From: JAJFJD01 sp965228975
GTDB taxonomy: Bacteria > Pseudomonadota > Alphaproteobacteria > UBA8366
Reading direction: 5' to 3'
DNA: 64,000 nucleotides
NCBI GenBank assembly: GCA_965228975.1
Contig: OZ245851.1
Span: 5,270,001-5,334,000 of the forward strand
The notes beneath the pieces were generated by a model. It had not been told where the DNA came from. It did not search any database and was given only the letters and a program-made list of their open reading frames with translations. A program made the translations under genes and the position numbers. This document shows, one piece after another, positions 1 to 7,510 of the stretch; within the stretch, counting starts at the first letter, position 1; every line of letters begins with the position of its first letter.

Positions 1-14
1 GTCTGCTCAGTCAT
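1..14 (-). CDS. Start of a gene running off the left edge
   Basis: Only the first codons are present: read leftward, ATG at 14 gives M-T-E-Q. It is called because the reverse strand carries a good ribosome binding site (GGAAAAGGAG) just upstream at about 18-28. The product cannot be identified. A small palindrome (CCTTGC...GCAAGG, 29-48) lies further upstream and would fall in its 5' leader. Confidence 0.45.
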
Positions 15-186
15 AGTCGTCTCCTTTTCCTTGCCGCGCGGCGCAAGGCCTTGTGTCGGCCGCACGAGGGAGACGCATCGTCGACGAAACGTCGTTCAAC
101 CGCCGAAAGCCCCATAAGGCCGTGGCATTCCGGACAGTCGTATTAAGGGTGGTATCGGGGAACGCCGAAATCAAGCGCCGTTTGCA

Positions 187-1038
187 TCAATAGCCGCTGC
201 CGCCGCCGAGCAGGCTGGCGAGACCGACGGCGGCCAGCGCCGGGATCAGGGCCACGCCCGCCAGCAGGATCGGCCGGACCGCTTGGTTTGTGCCACGCTG
301 GACCCTCGGCATGCGCGACAAGGCGAGGTCGGCGAAGAAGACCGGCAGCAGCATCGCGAGCGCCGGCTTCGGTGCATCGGTGAAGACGGCGATGATGCCT
401 GTCAGGGCAACGAAGGTCAGCCCGCCGCCGAGCACGGCGGAGCCCGCGACGGGGAACCGGGCGATCGGCCAGTTCCAGGCCAGGAATCCGGCCGTGGCCG
501 CCGCCAGCGCGCCGGCGAGCTGGCCCAACGAGGCCGATGCGCCGAAGATCGATAGGAGCGCCAACGCGACGCAGGCGATCATCAGCTTGACGCCGGAGTC
601 GGTGGCTGGCGGCCCGGACGCGTACAGGCGGGTCAGGACGAAGCCGCCGGCAATGGCGATCGCCGCGAGCATTGCGATATCGATCCAGTCATGCCCGGCG
701 ATGCGTGGCCAGCCCAGCCAGGCCAGCGCGGCGGCGGGCGACAGCGCGGCGATCAGCCGGGTCACCGGCGGCGCGTCGCGGGACAGGTCGAGCGCAAGGC
801 CCAAGGCGGTCGCAATCGCGGCGATCGCGAACAGTTTTTCCCCGGAGGACTGCGGCCACCGCACCGGTGCGCCGAGGATCAGGATAAAGCCGACCAGAAA
901 GCCGATGCCGATGCCGCCCGCCGCGATCAGGGGGCCGCGGGCCGATCCACCGACCAGCCGCAACACGCCCGCGCCGAGCGCCGCCGCGGCGAAAGGGGCA
1001 ATCCCGGACTGCAGGAACAGGTCATCCATCGCCCGCAT
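187..1038 (-). CDS. Hypothetical polytopic membrane protein
   Basis: The 283-residue product is almost entirely hydrophobic. It has about eight to ten predicted membrane segments rich in Ala, Gly, Leu and Ile, separated by short loops such as GAPVRWPQSSGEK and SRMPRVQRG. I do not recognise a family and see no catalytic motif. It lies 64 bases downstream of the AEC carrier gene on the same strand, so the two may be co-transcribed. ATG at 1029 (M4) is an alternative start; neither start has a strong Shine-Dalgarno. Two AACCGGTT palindromes 22 bp apart lie just upstream (1075-1104) and could be an operator. A transport role is possible from topology alone, but no substrate is suggested. Confidence 0.75.
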   Translation of the reverse strand: MRAMDDLFLQSGIAPFAAAALGAGVLRLVGGSARGPLIAAGGIGIGFLVGFILILGAPVRWPQSSGEKLFAIAAIATALGLALDLSRDAPPVTRLIAALSPAAALAWLGWPRIAGHDWIDIAMLAAIAIAGGFVLTRLYASGPPATDSGVKLMIACVALALLSIFGASASLGQLAGALAAATAGFLAWNWPIARFPVAGSAVLGGGLTFVALTGIIAVFTDAPKPALAMLLPVFFADLALSRMPRVQRGTNQAVRPILLAGVALIPALAAVGLASLLGGGSGY

Positions 1039-1074
1039 CGTCGCCGATCCATCTGCCCGAGTCCATGTCGGGGC

Positions 1075-1104
1075 AACCGGTTCCTGCTTCTGCCGTAACC
1101 GGTT
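1075..1104. promoter_or_regulatory. Paired AACCGGTT palindromes (possible operator)
   Basis: Two perfect 8-bp palindromes AACCGGTT occur at 1075-1082 and 1097-1104, 22 bp apart, about two helical turns. The second extends to GTAACCGGTTAC (1095-1106) and overlaps the stop codon of the AEC gene. They lie 37-66 bp upstream of the 283-aa membrane protein gene. The spacing suits a dimeric regulator, but no regulator gene is adjacent. Confidence 0.3.
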
Positions 1105-2041
1105 ACCGCGCGATGATCAGCAACAGCACGATCGATAGGGTGATCAGCGATGCGCCGGTGGTGAGGAAGACCGATGTCGTGGTGGTGGCGGTGCCCACGT
1201 CGTAGCGTGCGGCGAGCAGATAAGCGTTCGCGCCGACCGGGGTCGCGGCCAGGATTACCGCGACCTGCTTGTGCAACGGATCGACGGTGAAGACATGGGT
1301 CGCGAGCAACCAGACCAGCAGCGGATGGACCGCCAGCTTGAGCGTCGCCACCAGCGATGATTCCAGCACGTTGCCCGCGATACGGTATTGCGGCAGCGCG
1401 GCGCCCATCGCGAACAGGGCGCAGGGCGCCGCCGCCGTGCCGAGTAGGCGCGCGATATCGTCGACCGGCTTCGGCAGCGGCCAGGACAGGGCGGCGACGA
1501 CCAGTCCCGCCATCAATCCCACGATGATCGGGTTTGTCGCGAAGGCCTTGAACAGGTTGACTGGCAGCTTCCTGAGCCCCGCCCGGCTGCCCTGGGCGAG
1601 TTCGACGATCACCGTGCCGGTCGTGATCAAGACCGCGCTGTGGAAGGCGATGATCAGGAACAACGGCAGCGCCGCCGCGTCGCCGAAGGCCGTCAGCACC
1701 AACGGCACGCCGATCAGCACCGTATTGCCATAGCCCGCGGTGAGCCCGACGATGCCCTGGCCGTCGAGCGCGCGCTTCCGCACGACTCGGCCGACGGCCA
1801 TGCCGAGGATCGCGACCAGGCCCGCGCCGAGGTAGAAGGACAGTAGGTGGCCCCAAGGCAAGACCGGCGGCAATTCCGTGGTCGCCAAGCTGCGGAACAG
1901 CATGACGGGGATGGCGAAATTGAACACAAAGGTCGTAAGACCGGCGCAGGCCGCCTCACTGAAGAATCCCAGCCGCACCGCGCCGTAGCCGATCAGCATG
2001 ACGCCGAAGACGGGCAAGATGATATCGAGGATAACCTGCAA
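1103..2041 (-). CDS. AEC (auxin efflux carrier) family transporter
   Basis: Inner-membrane carrier of the AEC/PF03547 family, whose bacterial members export or take up organic acids such as malate or malonate. The N-terminus (ILDIILPVFGVMLIGYG) is the typical family opening, followed by about ten TM helices with a polar central break. The substrate is not inferable. I chose the TTG at 2041, which starts directly before this opening, gives 312 aa (usual length about 310) and has AGGGA ten bases upstream. The longer ATG start at 2101 adds 20 charged residues not expected for the family and has its SD too close. Possible operon with the following membrane protein gene. Confidence 0.85.
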   Translation of the reverse strand: MQVILDIILPVFGVMLIGYGAVRLGFFSEAACAGLTTFVFNFAIPVMLFRSLATTELPPVLPWGHLLSFYLGAGLVAILGMAVGRVVRKRALDGQGIVGLTAGYGNTVLIGVPLVLTAFGDAAALPLFLIIAFHSAVLITTGTVIVELAQGSRAGLRKLPVNLFKAFATNPIIVGLMAGLVVAALSWPLPKPVDDIARLLGTAAAPCALFAMGAALPQYRIAGNVLESSLVATLKLAVHPLLVWLLATHVFTVDPLHKQVAVILAATPVGANAYLLAARYDVGTATTTTSVFLTTGASLITLSIVLLLIIAR

Positions 2042-2257
2042 GCGTCTGTAATCCCTGAATTTTATCTGGAAGGCCGAAACCCGGGACCGGGCCGGCACCA
2101 TATCCCTTATGCACTAACACGATTTGCGGGGGTATGGCTGCCCAAAAGTACGATGACGATAGATTGGATTATGGGTCATCCTGTTTCATGCTTGACCGCC
2201 AGCGGACACGATTTACAGTGATCGAACGGGAGGAAAGCATGGCGACAGAGGTATCCG

Positions 2258-2503
2258 GTGTTTAATCTTTGGATTTATCAGCGCCGCCCGGCATGTTCGG
2301 CGCGGACTCAGCACAGCGGCTCCTCGGCCTTCACGCCGATCGAGCAGCGTGAAGAGGCGGTCGCCGAACTCTTGGCGGAATGGATCGCGGTGAACGCGGA
2401 ACAGCCGGTCCAGCGCGAGGACAATGTCCTGCCGTTCAACGCCCCCCGCGATGCTTCCAGCCGCGCCGGCCGCAAACCCCGCGGACGGCCGAAGGGGCGC
2501 TAG
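2258..2503 (+). CDS. Small basic protein with AT-hook-like tail
   Basis: 81-aa product from a GTG start; no family recognised. The middle (residues about 28-47) could form a short acidic helix (EQREEAVAELLAEW), and the C-terminus is strongly basic, ending RKPRGRPKGR, which resembles an AT-hook DNA-binding core (GRP flanked by basic residues). The start is unusual: the strong SD GGGAGGAAAG (2229-2238) serves an upstream ATG at 2239 that encodes only eight codons (MATEVSGV, stop 2263-2265). That ORF overlaps the GTG of this gene, so translation may be coupled. The alternative is that the ORF is not expressed, or that a frameshift separates two parts of one gene. Confidence 0.5.
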   Translation: MFNLWIYQRRPACSARTQHSGSSAFTPIEQREEAVAELLAEWIAVNAEQPVQREDNVLPFNAPRDASSRAGRKPRGRPKGR

Positions 2504-2561
2504 CCGCCCGGCCCGGTCGACGGGTCTTCCGATCTCAACGAAGAATCCGGCGGTCGCCTGC

Positions 2562-3227
2562 CTATGCAGGCGATGCGATGACGATATCGAAGGTGCCGGA
2601 CCGGCTTTCCGGTTCGATTCCCGGGGATGGCCGGAACGGCACGATCAAGGATGCCCGCGCCGTGGCATCGTCGATGCCGTTCAGGATGCTGTCGCGATCG
2701 TTCCCGTCCCCATCCGCGAAATACATCTGGGTCGTCAGAACCGTCTTACCCCGAACCAGCACCTTGAAATGGATATGCGGCGGCCGGCGGAAGAAGATCG
2801 ACCCGTAGCCCGCGGGCCGTAGGGTCCGGAACCGGTAGCGGCCCGCCGTGTCGGTCGCCACCGCGCCGAAGCCCTGGAATGTGGGGTCGTTGCCGTCGCG
2901 GGGATGGTTGTAGACGCCCTTGGCGTTGGCCTGCCATATCTGCACCTCGGCGCCGGGGACGGGGTTGCCGTCGACCGTCAGCACCCGGCCCTTCACGTAG
3001 ATCGTCTCCCCTTCCGGCTGTCCGGGACGGCCGCGAAGGGTCAACAGGTCGGCGTCCCGATCGGCCGGCAGCGCTGAACCGGTGGGATAAAACGGGCCCT
3101 CGGTCTGGTGGGGTGTGGCGACCGGCCGGGCGGCCCGGATCGCGGTGCTCGGCAATAAGAGTGTGCCGGCGGCGCCGCCGAGTATCCAACGGCGGCTGAC
3201 CGGGTGGCGTAGGGGACGATGCGTCAT
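2562..3227 (-). CDS. Intradiol ring-cleavage dioxygenase family protein, probably Tat-exported
   Basis: Member of the protocatechuate 3,4-dioxygenase/catechol 1,2-dioxygenase fold (PF00775), non-haem Fe(III) enzymes cleaving catechols between the hydroxyls. All four iron ligands can be matched: Tyr106 (KGVYNH), Tyr141 (PAGY), His151 and His153 (PPHIHF). The N-terminus has an SRRWILGG twin-arginine-like signal (residues 11-18) and a hydrophobic stretch, suggesting folded export to the periplasm. Such secreted single-subunit intradiol enzymes are common and mostly uncharacterised. I use ATG 3227, which has AAGGAAAG upstream, rather than the longer 3251 start. It is transcribed divergently from the acyl-CoA dehydrogenase gene. 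Confidence 0.87.
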   Translation of the reverse strand: MTHRPLRHPVSRRWILGGAAGTLLLPSTAIRAARPVATPHQTEGPFYPTGSALPADRDADLLTLRGRPGQPEGETIYVKGRVLTVDGNPVPGAEVQIWQANAKGVYNHPRDGNDPTFQGFGAVATDTAGRYRFRTLRPAGYGSIFFRRPPHIHFKVLVRGKTVLTTQMYFADGDGNDRDSILNGIDDATARASLIVPFRPSPGIEPESRSGTFDIVIASPA

Positions 3228-3239
3228 CCGACTTTCCTT

Positions 3240-3267
3240 TTGACAGGACATACGTAGGTTTCATAAG
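3240..3267 (+). promoter_or_regulatory. Candidate sigma-70 promoter for the acyl-CoA dehydrogenase gene
   Basis: A perfect -35 hexamer TTGACA (3240-3245) is followed after 16 bp by CATAAG (3262-3267, 4/6 match to TATAAT). Transcription would start near 3275, giving an 85-base leader before the ATG at 3359. Confidence 0.45.
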
Positions 3268-3358
3268 GATCGGGTGCTTGGACGCCCGCTTCAAGAACCA
3301 ACAATCCGGGCTGCGCACACAAGCGTGTGAAGGCATGCCGGGACCAAGGAGATAAAAG

Positions 3359-5038
3359 ATGTCGGAATCCGCGACTGCGGTAGACGAAACGCTGCCGTTG
3401 GATAACGTGCTCCCGTTGTGCCACGAGGCGCTGGCCGCCGCGGATTCGCTGCTGGGCCGCGCGCAGCGGGCGATGACGGGACGCGTCGCGCCCGACGGCC
3501 GGGTCGACGGCGCGCTGTTGGAGCAGGACCAGTTCGTCGCCCATGGCTACGCCTGGCTATCGACCTATGTCGAGGCGCTGCGTCAGATGCTCGACTGGGC
3601 GTTGCGAACCGAAAAGGCCGGCAAGTTCGGCGAGCGCGAGGCGCTGATGCTGCAGGCCGCCTTCGGCGAGTATGCCCGGCAGATCATCGGCGGTATCTCC
3701 ATGAGCCAGGGCGAGGTGTTCCGGCTTGTCGATCTCAACGTGCCCGCCGACGCGGTTGCGTCCTTCCTGACCAACGCGGTCGGGCGATTGGCGCAATCCG
3801 GCAATACGCCGGCGGTGCGGCACCGGCTCTGCCAATTGATCGCCGAGGAAGGTTTCGCCGACCCCTGTCTCGACGACGAAACGCTGGGACTGATGCAGGA
3901 TCAGTTCAGGCGTTTCGCCGACGAGAAGATCGCGCCGGATTGCCATGAATGGCATGTCCAGGACGAATTGATCCCGTTGCCGTTGGTCGAGGAATTGTCC
4001 GGACTCGGCGTGTTCGGCCTGACCGTGCCCGAGGAATACGGCGGGCTCGGTCTCGGCAAGATGGCGATGTGCGTGGTGACCGAGGAGTTGAGCCGCGGAT
4101 ATATCGGCGTCGGGTCGCTCGGCACCCGGTCGGAAATCGCCGCCGAACTGATCCGCCTCGGCGGGACCGAAGCGCAGAAACAAAAATGGCTGCCGCGTAT
4201 CGCGTCGGGCGAGATCTTGCCGACGGCGGTGTTCACCGAGCCGAACACCGGGTCGGATCTCGGCAGCTTGCGGACCCGGGCCGAGCGCGACGGCGACGTC
4301 TATCGCATCCACGGCAACAAGACGTGGATCACCCATGGCGCGCGCAGCGACCTAATGACCCTGCTCGCGCGCAGCAATCAGGACGAGCCGGGTTATCGCG
4401 GCCTGTCGATGTTCCTGGCCGAGAAACCGCGCGGCACCGATGCCGATCCATTCCCGGCCGACGGTATGTCCGGCGGCGAAATCCGCGTCCTTGGTTATCG
4501 CGGCATGAAGGAATACGAGATCGGCTTCGACGGGTTCGAGGTCGCGGCGGAGAACCTGCTGGGCGAGGCCGAGGGCGACGGGTTCAAGCAGCTCATGGCG
4601 ACATTCGAATCCGCGCGTATCCAGACCGCCGCCCGCGCGGTCGGGGTCGCGCAGAACGCGCTCGAATTGGCGCTGACCTACGCCAAGGAGCGCATTCAGT
4701 TCCGCAAGCCGCTCGCCGAGTTCCCGCGGATTTCAGGCAAGATCGCCTGGATGGCGGTGGAAACGATGATCTCGCGCCAGCTCAGCTATTTCGCCGCGCG
4801 GCAGAAGGACTCGGACCGGCGCTGCGACGTTGAGGCGGGGATGGCCAAGCTGCTCGCCGCCCGCACCGCCTGGTCGAATGCCGACAACGCGGTGCAGATT
4901 CACGGCGGCAACGGCTATGCCGAGGAATACCCGATTTCCCGCGTCCTCTGCGATGCTCGGATTCTGAATATCTTCGAAGGCACGGCGGAGATTCAGGCGA
5001 ACGTCATCGTCCGGGGATTGCTGGGCAACCGGAACTAG
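3359..5038 (+). CDS. mcd: Acyl-CoA dehydrogenase, probably (2S)-methylsuccinyl-CoA dehydrogenase
   Basis: FAD-dependent acyl-CoA dehydrogenase of 559 aa. Standard family members are about 380 aa. Here a helical extension of about 160 residues (with HGYAWLSTYVEALRQMLDW) precedes the N-terminal, middle (about 285-385) and C-terminal domains. This extension is typical of methylsuccinyl-CoA dehydrogenase, which makes mesaconyl-CoA in the ethylmalonyl-CoA pathway of acetyl-CoA assimilation. The active-site Glu is about residue 540 in IFEGTAEIQ, and the flavin-domain motif VFTEPNTGSD is intact. Strong SD AAGGAG. Electrons would pass to ETF (etfBA lies 2.5 kb downstream). The acyl-CoA dehydrogenase call is near certain; the substrate rests on the length and extension, since no other ethylmalonyl-CoA pathway gene is in the window. 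Confidence 0.82.
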   Translation: MSESATAVDETLPLDNVLPLCHEALAAADSLLGRAQRAMTGRVAPDGRVDGALLEQDQFVAHGYAWLSTYVEALRQMLDWALRTEKAGKFGEREALMLQAAFGEYARQIIGGISMSQGEVFRLVDLNVPADAVASFLTNAVGRLAQSGNTPAVRHRLCQLIAEEGFADPCLDDETLGLMQDQFRRFADEKIAPDCHEWHVQDELIPLPLVEELSGLGVFGLTVPEEYGGLGLGKMAMCVVTEELSRGYIGVGSLGTRSEIAAELIRLGGTEAQKQKWLPRIASGEILPTAVFTEPNTGSDLGSLRTRAERDGDVYRIHGNKTWITHGARSDLMTLLARSNQDEPGYRGLSMFLAEKPRGTDADPFPADGMSGGEIRVLGYRGMKEYEIGFDGFEVAAENLLGEAEGDGFKQLMATFESARIQTAARAVGVAQNALELALTYAKERIQFRKPLAEFPRISGKIAWMAVETMISRQLSYFAARQKDSDRRCDVEAGMAKLLAARTAWSNADNAVQIHGGNGYAEEYPISRVLCDARILNIFEGTAEIQANVIVRGLLGNRN

Positions 5039-5049
5039 GACGCAGAAGC

Positions 5050-5685
5050 ATGGAATTTCTGAACGGCGATTTGTTCGCCGCCTATCTCGTCGCGACCGTC
5101 GCGTTGATCCTCATGCCCGGCCCGATCGTGACCCTGGTCGTCGCCAACAGCTTGGGCCATGGGCCGCGCACCGGCCTTGCCACCGTCTCGGGGTCGAGCT
5201 TCGGCAACGCGCTGCTGGTAGTCGCGGGGGCGCTGGGCCTCTCGACCATGCTGACCTTGGTCGCGGATATCTTCGAGTGGGTGCGCTGGGCCGGCGTCGC
5301 GTATCTGGTCTATCTCGGCGTGCGGCATTGGCGCGCCGCGCTGCAATCGGCCGCGGACCCGCAATCCCTGCCGGCACCGCGGGCCCGCGGCGTCTTCCTG
5401 CAAGGGCTGATCGTCGCCATCACCAATCCCAAGACGATCTTGTTCTATATCGCCTTCTTCCCGCAGTTCCTGGATACGGCTCTGCCGGTCGGCCCCCAGC
5501 TCGTCACGATGAGCGTCGCCTTCGTGGTCGTCGCCGTCGTCATCGACAGCGGCTACGCACTGCTGGCGGGGCGGTTGCGCGGGCGCTTGTTGGACGCGCG
5601 CCGGACGCGGTTCCGCAACGGCATCACCGGCACGTTGCTGATCGGGACCGGCCTGGGCCTGGCGTTGGCGCGGCGTAACCCGTAA
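5050..5685 (+). CDS. LysE family translocator (amino acid exporter)
   Basis: 211-aa inner-membrane protein of the LysE/RhtB family (PF01810), with six hydrophobic segments and the family hallmark LMPGPIVTLVVANSLGHGPRTG near the N-terminus (split here as LMPGPIVTLV and ANSLGHGPRTG). Members export amino acids or homoserine lactones; the substrate cannot be told. It starts 11 bases after the acyl-CoA dehydrogenase stop, so it is probably co-transcribed with it. Confidence 0.88.
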   Translation: MEFLNGDLFAAYLVATVALILMPGPIVTLVVANSLGHGPRTGLATVSGSSFGNALLVVAGALGLSTMLTLVADIFEWVRWAGVAYLVYLGVRHWRAALQSAADPQSLPAPRARGVFLQGLIVAITNPKTILFYIAFFPQFLDTALPVGPQLVTMSVAFVVVAVVIDSGYALLAGRLRGRLLDARRTRFRNGITGTLLIGTGLGLALARRNP

Positions 5686-5749
5686 CGGCGATTTCCTTGC
5701 AGCGCGTTGACCCTGTGCAGCGGCGGCAAAAGGCTCTATATCCATATCC

Positions 5750-5950
5750 ATGACCGGATTCATCGTAGTTCTTCTGGTGGTCGCCATGATCGCCACGCTC
5801 GGCGTGCTGATGGTCGGCGTGTTCGGCATGGCGCGCGGCGGTGAGTTCAATCGCCGCTATTCGAACAAGCTGATGCGCGCCCGGATCATCTGCCAGGCGG
5901 TGGCGCTATTGCTGTTCGCCATCCTGATGGTCGTGCTGGGCAAGACCTGA
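5750..5950 (+). CDS. Twin-transmembrane HIG1 domain protein
   Basis: 66-aa protein with two TM segments (about 4-26 and 44-63) joined by a basic loop. The loop and second helix carry RARIICQ, matching the R-x-R-x3-Q core of the HIG1 motif known from hypoxia-induced mitochondrial proteins (Rcf1/HIGD) that associate with cytochrome c oxidase. Bacterial twin-TM homologues have no established role. Its last base overlaps the ATG of the adenosyltransferase gene, so the two are translationally coupled. Confidence 0.8.
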   Translation: MTGFIVVLLVVAMIATLGVLMVGVFGMARGGEFNRRYSNKLMRARIICQAVALLLFAILMVVLGKT

Positions 5951-6537
5951 TGGTCCAGCTTACGCGGATCTATACGGGCGGCGGCGACACGGGCGAGACT
6001 TCGCTAGGGGATGGCAGCCGGGTTGCGAAACACGATCTGCGCGTGGCCGCCTACGGCACGGTCGACGAAGCGAATGCCGTGCTCGGGATCACGCGCGCGG
6101 AAATCGCGCGGGCCGACCCCTCCGACGCATTGCGGCGCACGGACGCCATCCTGTCGCGGGTGCAGAACGACCTGTTCGACGTGGGTGCCGACCTCTGTAC
6201 GCCCGAAGAGGGCCGCAAGGGCGAGGGCGCCTTGCGGATCACCGCCGAGCAGGCGGCGCGATTGGAAACCGAAATCGACACGATCAACGAAGGGCTCGAC
6301 GCCCTGACCAGCTTCATCCTGCCGGGCGGCACGATCGTGGCGGCGCATCTGCATCACGCCCGCACGGTGGCACGTCGGGCGGAACGCCTGGTGACCAAAT
6401 TGAGCGCCGCCGAGAGCGTCAACCCGGCGGCGATCGTCTACCTGAACCGGCTGTCGGACCTGCTCTTCGTCATGGCGCGGGACGCCAACAACGGCGGTGC
6501 GGACGATGTCCTCTGGGTGCCGGGCGCGAACCGCTAA
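5950..6537 (+). CDS. Cob(I)yrinic acid a,c-diamide adenosyltransferase, PduO/MMAB type
   Basis: Transfers the 5'-deoxyadenosyl group of ATP to cob(I)alamin, giving adenosylcobalamin. The 195-aa length fits. The N-terminal ATP-binding signature is present (YTGGGDTGETSLGDGSR, then VAAYGTVDEANA), as is the C-terminal helical signature (ARRAERLV, then YLNRLSDLLFVMAR). The start overlaps the stop of the HIG1 gene. Its product is the cofactor used by the class II ribonucleotide reductase at 20.6 kb and by the mutases expected to accompany methylsuccinyl-CoA dehydrogenase. No B12 synthesis genes are nearby. Confidence 0.93.
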   Translation: MVQLTRIYTGGGDTGETSLGDGSRVAKHDLRVAAYGTVDEANAVLGITRAEIARADPSDALRRTDAILSRVQNDLFDVGADLCTPEEGRKGEGALRITAEQAARLETEIDTINEGLDALTSFILPGGTIVAAHLHHARTVARRAERLVTKLSAAESVNPAAIVYLNRLSDLLFVMARDANNGGADDVLWVPGANR

Positions 6538-6552
6538 GCCCGTGATCCCGCG

Positions 6553-7362
6553 GTGATCCTCGAACTTCTCGAATATCTCACCACGTCCTGCCCGAAATAT
6601 GCGCGCAAGTTGGGTTATCTGAAGGAAGCGATTGCCATCGGCGCGCGGCAAAAACGCCTGGCGGGCGCCTGGACGCCGCATTTGGAGCAATCACGAGCGG
6701 TCATCCGCGCGGCCATCGACCGGTGTCCGCGGCGCAATTCGGCCCTGATTCTGGGCTCCGGGCTCTTGCTCGACATTCCCCTGGCCGATCTGTCGCGGCA
6801 GTTCGAGCATGTGGTGCTGGTCGACGTGGTTCACCTGCGCGCCGCTCGGCGGAAGGCCGCCGAGTACGCCAATGTGACCCTGCTGGAAGAAGACGTGACC
6901 GGCATGGCGGCCGACTTCGATTTCCGGGTGTCGTCCGGCTGGCAGGGCGATCCGGTGCCGGAACCGGCAGCGTTTCTGGACCGGCCCGAGGTCGATCTCG
7001 TCGTTTCGGCGAATCTGCTGGGGCAACTGTCGATCTTCCCCGCTGCTGCACTGCAGCGCCGGACCCGGTTGGACGGCGATCCGCTCGAGGACTTCTGCCG
7101 CGCGGTGATCGAGGCCCATCTGGCCTATCTGCGGCGGTTCGACGCGGTGGTCTGCCTTATTACCGAGATAGAGCGCGCGGCCCTCGATAAGGACGGCACG
7201 GTGGTACAGCGTCATGATGCGCTCTACGGGGCGGAATTGCCCGACGGGGGAACCCAGTGGGATTGGGATCTGGCGCCGCTGGGAGAGGTCAGCAGGACCC
7301 TTGCCCTGCGGAACCGGGTGGTCGGTTTCGAGGACATCGGCGCACGGCGGACCCCGGTTTGA
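6553..7362 (+). CDS. Uncharacterised protein with a methyltransferase-like Rossmann segment
   Basis: 269 aa from a GTG start, 15 bases after the adenosyltransferase. No family is recognised with certainty. The stretch about residues 62-85 (SALILGSGLLLDIPLA, then HVVLVDVVHL) resembles motifs I and II of SAM-dependent methyltransferases: a beta strand, a glycine-containing loop GSGLLL and an acidic residue ending the next strand. VVSANLLGQLSIFP (about 156-169) could be the post-motif II strand. The canonical GxGxG is degenerate (GSGLLLD). The N-terminal helices include CPKYARKLGYLKEAIAIGARQKR. Probably cytoplasmic, with no signal or TM. Position suggests co-expression with the adenosyltransferase, but no role can be assigned. 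Confidence 0.7.
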   Translation: MILELLEYLTTSCPKYARKLGYLKEAIAIGARQKRLAGAWTPHLEQSRAVIRAAIDRCPRRNSALILGSGLLLDIPLADLSRQFEHVVLVDVVHLRAARRKAAEYANVTLLEEDVTGMAADFDFRVSSGWQGDPVPEPAAFLDRPEVDLVVSANLLGQLSIFPAAALQRRTRLDGDPLEDFCRAVIEAHLAYLRRFDAVVCLITEIERAALDKDGTVVQRHDALYGAELPDGGTQWDWDLAPLGEVSRTLALRNRVVGFEDIGARRTPV

Positions 7363-7409
7363 CCTGAGGGACGCTTACGCCTATGTTTCCGCGCGAAAGC
7401 GAGCCTTTG

Positions 7410-7430
7410 TGCACTGCGATGTTGCACTGC
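7410..7430. promoter_or_regulatory. TGCACTGC direct repeat upstream of etfBA
   Basis: Two exact copies of TGCACTGC (7410-7417 and 7423-7430) lie 13 bp apart in the 148-bp gap before etfB. TGC/GCA-rich sites of this sort are recognised by PhaR-type regulators of carbon storage in alphaproteobacteria; applying that here is inference. No convincing -35/-10 pair is visible next to it. Confidence 0.3.
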
Positions 7431-7510
7431 AGCGTACCGGGGCCGCACTCAGGTCAATCTAAATCCAGGTTCAATCCAGTTCCAAAAAGCCTAGGGGAGA
7501 AGTGAGCGCG

